From contig JAKMFM010000012.1 in NCBI GenBank assembly GCA_022425445.1, forward strand, positions 1 to 9,112: a stretch of 9,112 bases of DNA, written 5' to 3'. The notes beneath the pieces are model-generated. The model saw only the letters and a program-made list of their open reading frames with translations, was not told the DNA's origin and did not search any database. The DNA comes from Planktomarina sp. (GTDB lineage Bacteria; Pseudomonadota; Alphaproteobacteria; Rhodobacterales; Rhodobacteraceae). Positions 1 to 6,317 of this stretch are shown here, piece after piece; positions within the stretch are counted from its first letter, which is position 1, and each line of letters opens with the position of its first letter. The position numbers were made by a program, and so were the translations under genes.

Positions 1-95
1 TTCCAGCCCAATTTGGCCAAATGATACGCCAATGAGCAGCCAATAACCCCGCCACCTATGATGACCGCGCGCGCTTTTGTCGGAACCTGACCCAT
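1..95 (-). CDS. FAD-dependent oxidoreductase, dimethylglycine/sarcosine dehydrogenase-like (N-terminal 31 codons only)
   Basis: Only the N-terminus is in the window; the gene continues past the left edge. The visible residues hold a Rossmann dinucleotide-binding signature (VIIGGGVIG, about residues 11-19) followed by the first helix, as in D-amino-acid-oxidase-type FAD enzymes. Compared with the complete dehydrogenase encoded at 3927-1480, 21 of 31 residues are identical without gaps, so the two are paralogues and this one is probably also a FAD-GcvT fusion, although the GcvT part is not visible. There are two in-frame ATGs, at 101 and 95. The AGGAG at 106-102 abuts the first but lies 6 bases from the second, so I chose 95. 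It follows the flavoprotein gene after 42 bases and is probably the next gene of the same operon. The substrate is unknown. Confidence 0.85.
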   Translation of the reverse strand, partial: MGQVPTKARAVIIGGGVIGCSLAYHLAKLGW

Positions 96-137
96 ATCCA
101 TCTCCTATGGAACTTAAACTGATGTGCACAATGACCC
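96..137 (-). promoter_or_regulatory. Short intergenic spacer with ribosome binding site and palindromes
   Basis: This 42-base spacer separates the flavoprotein stop from the downstream dehydrogenase. It contains an AGGAG ribosome binding site (106-102) and a perfect 8-base palindrome, TGTGCACA (123-130). A second perfect palindrome of 12 bases begins in it and extends over the stop codon (134-145, listed separately). It is the longest gap inside the cluster. No U-tract follows the palindromes, so I see no intrinsic terminator and expect read-through. Confidence 0.5.
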
Positions 138-145
138 CTAGGGGT
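134..145. repeat. Perfect 12-bp palindrome spanning a stop codon
   Basis: ACCCCTAGGGGT reads the same on both strands. The central TAG on the minus strand is the stop codon of the flavoprotein gene. With no loop it is better suited to binding a dimeric protein than to forming a strong RNA hairpin. Chance occurrence is possible, and the function is unknown. Confidence 0.5.
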
Positions 146-593
146 ACATCTTCGCGTATTTTTCTTTGTAAAGCGCAATCATGTCCGCCTCCGTCACCCC
201 GTCATCATAGGGCGGGGTAGAGAGGGGTTTGACCTCGTTCACCTTGATCACAACAATGGCCCGTATACGCGCGGACAAATCACCCCAGAGCGCGTGCCAC
301 TTGGGAAAGATCTCCTCAAAATCTGCGCTGCCCCGTCGCAAAATTTGCGTGACACCACGCATCCGCCAGCCTTTGCGGCGCAAACTATCAACAAAATTTA
401 CCTCCACCTCAGGACTGTGGCCGATGTTGCTGATGGTGCCGGGCGAGCGAATTTCAGCAAAGGCAATCTTATGCTCATCCAAAACAATAAAGGTTCCTTT
501 CGGCGACACAGCGGGCCGTCCCCCCGATGTCACAGAGGCGACAAACCCCAATCGCACCTGTTCAATACAGGCCACCGCTGAAGCGTTCAGCAT
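138..593 (-). CDS. Pyridoxamine 5'-phosphate oxidase-fold (PPOX) family flavoprotein
   Basis: This 151-residue protein matches the small split-barrel PPOX family, which usually binds FMN or a related cofactor and acts as an oxidase or reductase on small molecules. The N-terminal half shows the expected pattern: a helix, a strand (about residues 13-22: LGFVASVTSG), then RPAVSPKGTF, a typical cofactor-site strand, and a repeat of hydrophobic strands to about residue 125. The C-terminal tail is charged and ends KEKYAKMYP. The reading frame is open further upstream, but ATG 593 is favoured because it lies 4 bases after the methyltransferase stop and has GGGAG 9 bases before it. The stop is TAG at 140-138. 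It sits between the methyltransferase and the second dehydrogenase, so it may serve the same pathway. The family is too diverse to assign a substrate. There is no signal peptide, so it should be cytoplasmic. Confidence 0.85.
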   Translation of the reverse strand: MLNASAVACIEQVRLGFVASVTSGGRPAVSPKGTFIVLDEHKIAFAEIRSPGTISNIGHSPEVEVNFVDSLRRKGWRMRGVTQILRRGSADFEEIFPKWHALWGDLSARIRAIVVIKVNEVKPLSTPPYDDGVTEADMIALYKEKYAKMYP

Positions 594-597
594 CGTT

Positions 598-1464
598 TTA
601 ATCTCCCAGTTCCTGTGCAAGAAGCGCAATATGCGCCGGACCCACCTCGCAACAACCACCAATAATTTCCGCCCCGCTTTTGGCCCAATCGCGCGCAAAG
701 GCGAGATACTCCGCCGGGCCCAAATCGGTTCGAGATTTCAGCAGATCCACCGTCGCATGGATCGAATTGAATTCCTGGTGAATGCCCGTGAACCCATTGG
801 CATAAGCGCCCAGAGTAAACCCGTGACCGGCCAAGAGAGGCAGGCCCTGCGACACCGCCTCGGGCAGAGAGCAATTGATCAAAACTGCGGCTGGATTAAA
901 CACCTTGAGCATCGCAATCGCATCGCTTAAAGGTTCCCCAGACCGCAGCTTGGTGCCATCGCTATCATCCACAGAGAGGGAGACATAAATCGGTTTGCCC
1001 GTCACCCCCGCGCCCATCAACCCCCCACGCGCTTGATCTACTGACGCCATAGTTTCGAGAATATGAAAATCTACATAATCCGCATGAAGCCGTGCAATAT
1101 CTGCATATATCTCAGCAGCCTGCTCGGCGGGTGGCGCCTTGTCTGGTTGATAGGAAAAGCCAATCGGTCCCATTGAACCGGCCACCTGCCCAGATCCATG
1201 AGCATCTCTTGCCGCCACAGCCAATTCGCAAGCCAAGACTGTCATAGGCCGCAGTTTATCGGCCAAACCTTTGCTCTCCAGCCGGTCTGGCAGAACAGAA
1301 TAGGTATTGGTGGTGGCAACCTGCGCACCGGCTGCAAAATAGTCATCATGCACGGCACGCACCATGTCAGGCGTGTCGAGCAAGGCCTGCATGGACCACA
1401 AATCCGTGGCCTTTCCGGCGCGTTTCACCAATTCTTGGCCCAAACCGCCATCGAGAATGATCAT
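598..1464 (-). CDS. Homocysteine S-methyltransferase family protein (zinc-dependent, BHMT/MmuM-like)
   Basis: This 288-residue cytoplasmic protein belongs to the S-methyl_trans family (Pfam PF02574), whose members move a methyl group to homocysteine from donors such as betaine, S-methylmethionine or methylcobalamin. The sequence begins ILDGGLGQEL (the family start is DGGxGxxL) and has TTNTY at about 51-55 and a GSMGP loop at 96-100. The three expected zinc-ligand cysteines are present: Cys198 in INCS and Cys271/Cys272 in IGGCCEVGP. At 288 residues it is closer to MmuM-type enzymes (about 310) than to mammalian BHMT (about 400), so the methyl donor is uncertain. A GTG at 1467 lies directly before the ATG at 1464. 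AGGGAG at 1478-1473 is 8 bases from the ATG, which I prefer. It follows the dehydrogenase by 15 bases, pointing to a shared role in methyl-group metabolism. Confidence 0.9.
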   Translation of the reverse strand: MIILDGGLGQELVKRAGKATDLWSMQALLDTPDMVRAVHDDYFAAGAQVATTNTYSVLPDRLESKGLADKLRPMTVLACELAVAARDAHGSGQVAGSMGPIGFSYQPDKAPPAEQAAEIYADIARLHADYVDFHILETMASVDQARGGLMGAGVTGKPIYVSLSVDDSDGTKLRSGEPLSDAIAMLKVFNPAAVLINCSLPEAVSQGLPLLAGHGFTLGAYANGFTGIHQEFNSIHATVDLLKSRTDLGPAEYLAFARDWAKSGAEIIGGCCEVGPAHIALLAQELGD

Positions 1465-1479
1465 CACATCTGCTCCCTA

Positions 1480-3927
1480 TCAGCTGCGCAAACGCGCATT
1501 GTCTGGATCCCACAGCGGTTGATCCTCCTGCACCACGGCTTTGCAGCGTTGGCCGAAAATTTCTACCTCCACTTCCGTTCCCGGCACCGCCAAATCAGGG
1601 CGCAGCATGGCCAGGGCGATGGATTTGCCAATACGGTGGCCAAAATCACCCGAGGTGGTTTCACCCACCACCGTGCCGCCCTGCCAAATCGTTGACATAT
1701 AGGGCGCATCATAAGCGCCCGCCTCAACGATCAGCATGGCAAAGGCTTTCTTGCGCCCTTGTTGCTTTTCATTCTGCAAAGCGGCCTTGCCGGGGAAGTC
1801 TTGCGGCTTATCCAATTTGACAAATCGCTCAAGTCCAGCTTCCAAAAGGCTGTAATCTGTCGACAGATCGCCTTTCCAAGCGCGGTATCCTTTTTCGATC
1901 CGCAGGCTGTTGAGCGCATACATGCCAAAGGGTTTGGCGCCGGCCGCAATTACAGCATCATAAAGCGCTGGGATTTTGGCGTTTTGCGCATGAATTTCCC
2001 AGCCAAGTTCACCGGCAAAAGAGACCCGCAAAAGAGCGCAATCCTGCCCGGCGACCTGTGCAGCTTGATGGGTCAACCACCCCAAAGACAAATCCGCATC
2101 GGTCCCCATTTTGGTTAAAACCTCGCGGGCTTTGGGACCTGTGACAATCAAAGTTGAAAAGTCTGTGGTATGGTCCACCAGCTCCAAACCAGCCGGCAGA
2201 TCTGACTTGAGCACATCATAATCGTGCCATTGCGCGCTGGCGGCGGTGATCAATGTGAAATGCTCCTCGGCATGACGCACAACTGACATCTCTGTCAAAA
2301 TCCGGCCGCGGTTATCGGCAAAATAAGCCAGGTTCATACGGCCAATCTTTGGCAGTCCGCCGGTGATTTTACCACGCAAATATTCTGCGGCGCCGTCGCC
2401 TATGAGGTTGAAACGGCTGAAGCCGGGCAAATCCAACACGCCGCAATGATCGCGCACGGTCTCGACCTCTTGGCGAATACGTTCGGCCCATGGGCCCTCA
2501 CGTTCCCAAGTCTGGGTCGCCTCATGGGCGGTGTCATCTCCCGGCTGCGCAAACCAATTGGCCCGCTCCCAGCCGTTATAAGCCCCCATTACGCCACCGG
2601 CCGCACGCACCTTATCATGCACAGGTGAAAGTTTCTTGTCCCGTCCAGCGGGCCATTCGTGATGCGGGAAATGCATGGCATATTCATGCCCATAAACTTC
2701 CATGGCCTTGCGGTCACAATAGTCTTGATCTGTGTAATCGGTATAGCGGCGCGGATCGACCGCCCACATATCCCATTCGGTTTCCCCTTCGGTGATCCAT
2801 TCCGCCAAGACTTTACCGGCCCCACCGCCTTGGGTGATGCCAAATGTAAAGACGCAGCCTTCATAAGCGTTCTTCACACCGGGCATAGGCCCGATGAGCG
2901 GAAGCCCGTCAGGCGCATAGGGAATTGGGCCATTGATCACCCGACCAACGCCTTGAGATCCCAAAATTGGAACCCGCGCCATCGCGTCTTCGATATACCA
3001 CTCCAAACGTTCCAGATCGTCAGGATAGAGCTGGAAGCTGAAATCCTCTGGCATCGGGTCTTCGGGCGTCACCCAATGGGCTTTGCAATTGCGCTCATAG
3101 GGACCAAGGTTCAACCCGTGTTTATCTTGCCGCAGGTAATAGGAGGAATCCACATCCCGTAAGAGGGGCACTTTGCGGCCATTGGCTTCTGTCCATTCCT
3201 TCAATTCAGGAATTTCTTCAGTTAAAAAATATTGATGGCTCATCACCGTCATGGGAACAGTCCGACCGCCGTAGGGTTTGAACCATTCACCCACGCGCTG
3301 GGCATAATAACCGGCACAATTGACCACTTTTTCGCAGCGGATGTCACCCTTGTCCGTATGGACACTCCATTCATCTCCCACCTGCGTGACCCCAGTTGCT
3401 GGGCAAAACCGCTGAATGCTGGCGCCCATCTCTCTCGCCCCTTTGGCCAGTGCTTGAGTGAGCTGGGCCGGATCAATATCACCGTCATCGGGATCCCATA
3501 GCCCGCCTACCAGATCATGCGTCTCCAAAAAGGGATAGGCATCTTTCATATCTGAAACGGACATCATCTCGATGTCCAAGCCCTGATACCGGCCCATTGT
3601 GCGCGCCCGCTCAAATTCCAGCATTCGGTTTTTATCGTGAGCCAGTCGAATAGAGCCCGTGACATGATAATTCATCGGGTAATCCACCTCTTCGGCCAAA
3701 CCAGCATAGAGACCCAGAGAATAGCGCTGCATATTCATAATCGCCCAGCTGGTCGAGAAGGACGGGCAATTGCCCGCCGCATGCCAAGTTGAACCGGCGG
3801 TCAGCTCATTTTTCTCCAGCAAGACACAATCGGTCCACCCGGCTTTAGCCAAATGATACAGGGTCGATACGCCAACAACGCCGCCCCCAATAATTACAAC
3901 CCTTGCGGTGGTTGGAAAATCACTCAT
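1480..3927 (-). CDS. FAD-dependent dehydrogenase with C-terminal GcvT domain, dimethylglycine/sarcosine dehydrogenase-like
   Basis: This 815-residue enzyme is close in length and domain order to dimethylglycine and sarcosine dehydrogenases, which oxidise N-methyl groups and hand the one-carbon unit to tetrahydrofolate. Residues 1 to about 385 form the FAD domain: VIIGGGVVG (11-19) binds the dinucleotide, and GSTWHAAG has His49 where mammalian DMGDH and sarcosine dehydrogenase carry the covalently bound flavin. The stretch NGPIPYAPDGLPLIGP lies at about 330-345. A linker cap runs to about 440. The GcvT-type folate domain follows (about 445-715, with GELGWEIH near 640 and LEAGLERFVKLDKP near 693), then the GcvT C-terminal barrel to about 805. 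ATG 3927 has GAGGGAG 6 bases upstream. No signal peptide is seen. Substrates could be dimethylglycine, sarcosine or another N-methylated compound; sequence alone does not decide. Confidence 0.93.
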   Translation of the reverse strand: MSDFPTTARVVIIGGGVVGVSTLYHLAKAGWTDCVLLEKNELTAGSTWHAAGNCPSFSTSWAIMNMQRYSLGLYAGLAEEVDYPMNYHVTGSIRLAHDKNRMLEFERARTMGRYQGLDIEMMSVSDMKDAYPFLETHDLVGGLWDPDDGDIDPAQLTQALAKGAREMGASIQRFCPATGVTQVGDEWSVHTDKGDIRCEKVVNCAGYYAQRVGEWFKPYGGRTVPMTVMSHQYFLTEEIPELKEWTEANGRKVPLLRDVDSSYYLRQDKHGLNLGPYERNCKAHWVTPEDPMPEDFSFQLYPDDLERLEWYIEDAMARVPILGSQGVGRVINGPIPYAPDGLPLIGPMPGVKNAYEGCVFTFGITQGGGAGKVLAEWITEGETEWDMWAVDPRRYTDYTDQDYCDRKAMEVYGHEYAMHFPHHEWPAGRDKKLSPVHDKVRAAGGVMGAYNGWERANWFAQPGDDTAHEATQTWEREGPWAERIRQEVETVRDHCGVLDLPGFSRFNLIGDGAAEYLRGKITGGLPKIGRMNLAYFADNRGRILTEMSVVRHAEEHFTLITAASAQWHDYDVLKSDLPAGLELVDHTTDFSTLIVTGPKAREVLTKMGTDADLSLGWLTHQAAQVAGQDCALLRVSFAGELGWEIHAQNAKIPALYDAVIAAGAKPFGMYALNSLRIEKGYRAWKGDLSTDYSLLEAGLERFVKLDKPQDFPGKAALQNEKQQGRKKAFAMLIVEAGAYDAPYMSTIWQGGTVVGETTSGDFGHRIGKSIALAMLRPDLAVPGTEVEVEIFGQRCKAVVQEDQPLWDPDNARLRS

Positions 3928-3938
3928 TTTGGTCTCCC

Positions 3939-4565
3939 TCAGTCAATGATCAAACGGGCTGCAAGCCCGCCGAGTAAAATTGCAGATATTTTGTTCAGAA
4001 CACCGGCGCGCGCGCCCAGCGCCGCCGCGAAATAGCCAGACCCGCCACCAAGGCAGAGCGTGAACAACGCCCCATTCACCAAAAATATTGTTCCAAGGAT
4101 CAAGATTTGCACCCCTATGGGGCCAATGGCGGGGTCAGTGAATTGCGGAATGAAGGCAAAGATAAAAAGTGCGGTTTTCGGATTTGATACATTGATGAAA
4201 AACCCACGCCGCGCGGCCTGCCAAACACCACGGCGGCCGCCCGGCCGCACCACTACGTCGCTGCTGCGCCAAGCCTGCAGTGCCATCCAAGCCAGATAGG
4301 CCACACCTAGGATGCGGATGGCATGATAAGCCGCAGGATGCGCCAACAATAATGCTGACAGCCCAGCGGCCGCGGCTAAAATATGCACCACAACACCAAG
4401 ATTCACACCCAGTGCCGCTGCCACGCCGATGCGCGGGCCGCCGGAAAGACCACTGGACATAATGAACAGAAAATCTGCTCCTGGCGTGAGGTTTAAGATC
4501 AGGCCCGCAATCACATATCCGGTGATCAGCGCAGGCTCGAATCCCCAAAGGATCTCCCACATCAT
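3939..4565 (-). CDS. LysE/RhtB-family amino acid exporter (second of the tandem pair)
   Basis: This 208-residue protein is almost wholly hydrophobic, with about six predicted membrane segments, the usual size and form of LysE/RhtB exporters of the inner membrane, which pump amino acids or derivatives out of the cell. Near the end of the first segment is LTPGAD (about 26-31), the family signature usually written TPGP(N/D), here with Ala in place of the second Pro. The middle carries NPKTALFIFAFIPQF, the second family hallmark. A basic loop (about 105-120) lies on the presumed cytoplasmic side. GAGGGAGG is 7 bases before ATG 4565; another ATG follows at once at 4562. It starts 13 bases after the first exporter gene and ends 11 bases before the dehydrogenase. 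The cargo is unknown, but the position suggests a substrate, product or toxic intermediate of the pathway. Confidence 0.9.
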   Translation of the reverse strand: MMWEILWGFEPALITGYVIAGLILNLTPGADFLFIMSSGLSGGPRIGVAAALGVNLGVVVHILAAAAGLSALLLAHPAAYHAIRILGVAYLAWMALQAWRSSDVVVRPGGRRGVWQAARRGFFINVSNPKTALFIFAFIPQFTDPAIGPIGVQILILGTIFLVNGALFTLCLGGGSGYFAAALGARAGVLNKISAILLGGLAARLIID

Positions 4566-4578
4566 TGCGAAGCCTCCC

Positions 4579-5196
4579 TCATGCCGTGCTTCGCATCAAA
4601 CTGGCGCCTAGCAAAAGCCCGTAGGCGATAAAGCAAACCGCCAGCCCACGCTGCAGCGAGACATTGAAGACTTTGGCCATGGCCGATTTTCCGAATGCGG
4701 CACCCAAAGCTGTATAGCCCGTATAGGACAACGCAGTCAGTCCCAGAGCCGTCGGCATAATCACCGCCATTTGATCCCAAATAGGCACATCGGGCTGAAC
4801 AAATTGACTGAATGCGGCCAAATATCCGGCCAACGACTTTGCGTTGATCGTCGCAATGGCCAATGCCCGCCCATATATGGAACCTGGCGCTGGATTGAGC
4901 TTGGGCGGTGTTCCGGCCATGAGCCAACCGCGAATGCCATGAAAAATCAAAACAGCCGCGCCGATCAACTTGGCCAGGGAAAAGGCTGTTGGGGATGCCA
5001 AGAGCAGCGCGGTGATGCCATAAGCCGATAAGATCAAGAACGCGGTTGCTTGAGTCAAAATCGCCAAAACGGCCCAGAGACCTCGGCGCAGGCCGTAGCT
5101 CATGCCGTTGCTGATGCAATTGACTGCATTTGGGCCAGGGGTTGTCACGAAAACCACCCAAAATCCTGCAAATATGATCCAGCCCTGAAATGTCAT
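4579..5196 (-). CDS. LysE/RhtB-family amino acid exporter (first of the tandem pair)
   Basis: This is a 205-residue polytopic inner-membrane protein with about six hydrophobic segments. TTPGPNAVNC (about 18-27) is the classic LysE-family signature after helix 1. In the second half, INAKSLAGYLAAFSQFV takes the place of the NPKxALF...PQF motif, with Ala instead of Pro, so it belongs to a different branch from the neighbouring exporter. The ATG at 5196 overlaps the regulator's TGA by one base (TGATG), which suggests translational coupling; a TTG one codon upstream is less likely. Only a weak GGTG lies ahead of it, again fitting coupling. Its tight link to the regulator suggests that exporter and regulator respond to the same compound. 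The substrate cannot be assigned from sequence. Confidence 0.9.
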   Translation of the reverse strand: MTFQGWIIFAGFWVVFVTTPGPNAVNCISNGMSYGLRRGLWAVLAILTQATAFLILSAYGITALLLASPTAFSLAKLIGAAVLIFHGIRGWLMAGTPPKLNPAPGSIYGRALAIATINAKSLAGYLAAFSQFVQPDVPIWDQMAVIMPTALGLTALSYTGYTALGAAFGKSAMAKVFNVSLQRGLAVCFIAYGLLLGASLMRSTA

Positions 5197-5765
5197 CAAT
5201 ACACCGGTGGCGCGATTACCCAGATCACCTGGCAGGGTTTGTCGGTTGGATTTTCCCAGCGGAAAAATTCGCCTTTGATACGAAAACTGTCACCCGGCGC
5301 CAAAAGGTAGCCTGCATCGCCAATCCAAAGTTTCAATTGTCCAGAAAGAATATACCCCACTTCCTGAGTGGGGCGGGAAACAGCAGGGTATAGCTTTGCC
5401 CCAGGTTCAAATGTGGAATGAAGCATCTCAAAATCATCGGTTAAATCGGGTGAAAGCAGCTCTTCGACCAACCCAGCTTCCCGGCTGCCAATAGGACGCC
5501 TGCTATTTTTACGCACCACATAGCCAGCCTCATTAGCAGGCGCGGGACCAGACCCAAACAAAGACGAGATCGACACATCCAAGGCCCGGGCCAAATCACG
5601 CAGATCATTAATCGCAGGCTCAGACATATCTCGCTCAACTTGGCTCAACCACCCCACCGAGCGCCCAAGCGTTTGCGCCAGCTCCGCAAGGGTCAATCCC
5701 CGCGCCTTACGCAGCGCCCGAATATCGGCCCCAAGGGTGTTTAGATCTGTCTGTCCTTGCAGCAT
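5196..5765 (-). CDS. XRE-family transcriptional regulator with C-terminal cupin domain
   Basis: This 189-residue DNA-binding protein has a Cro/CI-type helix-turn-helix at about residues 10-66 (LRKARGLTLAELAQTLGRS, then VGWLSQVERDMSEP) and a small cupin barrel at about 110-185 (PTQEVGYILSGQLKLWIG, LAPGDSFRIKG). Regulators of this architecture, such as PuuR, often control use of amines, amino acids or other small molecules, with the cupin as the presumed ligand-sensing part. It is the first gene of the cluster and overlaps the first exporter by one base, so it probably controls the operon and itself. No good Shine-Dalgarno sequence is visible before ATG 5765, but the helix-turn-helix begins soon after it and no better start is available. 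Whether it represses or activates is not visible. Confidence 0.92.
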   Translation of the reverse strand: MLQGQTDLNTLGADIRALRKARGLTLAELAQTLGRSVGWLSQVERDMSEPAINDLRDLARALDVSISSLFGSGPAPANEAGYVVRKNSRRPIGSREAGLVEELLSPDLTDDFEMLHSTFEPGAKLYPAVSRPTQEVGYILSGQLKLWIGDAGYLLAPGDSFRIKGEFFRWENPTDKPCQVIWVIAPPVY

Positions 5766-5850
5766 TGCGTGAAATTTTCCGACATTTTTTCATTTCCAAG
5801 TTTATCGTTGGCAGAAGCCGTGAAAAAAAGCAACGAATTTTCACCGATAA
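5766..5850 (-). promoter_or_regulatory. Candidate promoter/operator region of the XRE-led operon
   Basis: This 85-base AT-rich gap lies between the sulfoxide reductase stop and the regulator start. It contains GTGAAAA (5820-5826) and TTTTCAC (5838-5844), 7-base inverted arms 11 bases apart, plus a third related copy, GTGAAATTTTCC, at 5769-5780 beside the start codon. TCGTTG (5805-5810) and CAACGA (5831-5836) form another inverted pair, and TTATCG (5802-5807) with CGATAA (5845-5850) a third. Such clustering suits an operator for the adjacent regulator. I cannot fix -35 and -10 boxes with confidence. No intrinsic terminator with a stem plus U-tract is clear, so read-through from msrC is possible. 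Confidence 0.5.
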
Positions 5851-6306
5851 CTATCTGCTAAAAACCGAGGCCAGAATAGCCTCCAATGCCTGCGCATCTT
5901 CTTGGGAAAAAGCATCTGGTTGATCGCTGTCGATATCTAACACAGCGATCACATCACCCGCGCCGTTAAACACAGGCAAAACCAACTCAGATCGGGTCGA
6001 GCTCGCGCAGGCAATATGGCCCTCAAAGGCCTCCACATCCGGCACCAATTGCGTGGTTTTCAAGCGCGCCGCTGCGCCACAAACCCCGCGTGAGAACGGA
6101 ATTTTCAAACACCCATGCCCGCCTTGATACGGACCAATCTTGAGCATCTCCGGTCCAGTTACACGATAAAATCCCGTCCAATCAAAGCGGTCATCACTGT
6201 GATGCAGCTCACAGACCACACTGGCCATAAGCGCGATTGTATCGTCCTCGCCAGCACAAAGGCTCGCGATGGTTTTTCTCAACTCTTCATAATTCACCCG
6301 CGCCAT
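5851..6306 (-). CDS. msrC: Free methionine-(R)-sulfoxide reductase (GAF domain, fRMsr)
   Basis: This 151-residue cytoplasmic protein is a single GAF domain and matches the fRMsr family (E. coli MsrC/YebR), which reduces free methionine-(R)-sulfoxide to methionine using thioredoxin-type reductants. The family's three redox cysteines are present at Cys66 (HGCLKIP), Cys76 (RGVCGAA) and Cys100 (GHIACASSTRSE). Their spacing of 10 and 24 residues is the same as that of Cys84, Cys94 and Cys118 in the E. coli enzyme. DWTGFY (42-47) and VLDIDSDQPDAF near the C-terminus are further family hallmarks. The start at 6306 has AAAGG 8 bases upstream, overlapping the thiolase stop, so the two genes are probably cotranscribed. 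Its role is repair of oxidised methionine; any link to the methyltransferase operon downstream is only suggestive. Confidence 0.93.
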   Translation of the reverse strand: MARVNYEELRKTIASLCAGEDDTIALMASVVCELHHSDDRFDWTGFYRVTGPEMLKIGPYQGGHGCLKIPFSRGVCGAAARLKTTQLVPDVEAFEGHIACASSTRSELVLPVFNGAGDVIAVLDIDSDQPDAFSQEDAQALEAILASVFSR

Positions 6307-6317
6307 ATCCGCAGCCT

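Noticed and set aside
594..698. Upstream extension of the flavoprotein gene to 698
   Set aside because: It would overlap the end of the methyltransferase by about 100 bases. The ATG at 593 has a good ribosome binding site and begins just after the methyltransferase stop.
229..930. A 233-codon open frame on the plus strand
   Set aside because: It lies antisense across the flavoprotein and methyltransferase genes, both of which have clear family motifs. Its translation is rich in Arg, Pro and Ser with no recognisable domain.
2589..3501. Several 60-170-codon open frames on both strands inside the large dehydrogenase gene
   Set aside because: The 815-codon frame matches dimethylglycine dehydrogenase along its entire length without a break, so these are shadows.
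4562..5161. A 199-codon open frame on the minus strand in another frame within the exporter gene
   Set aside because: The alternative frame gives a LysE-family membrane protein with the TPGPN motif, while this frame gives a low-quality mixed sequence.
5820..5844. Hairpin after msrC as an intrinsic terminator
   Set aside because: The stem is AT-rich with an 11-base loop. On the minus strand the T-run lies within the loop and second arm and does not follow the stem, so an operator is more likely than a terminator.
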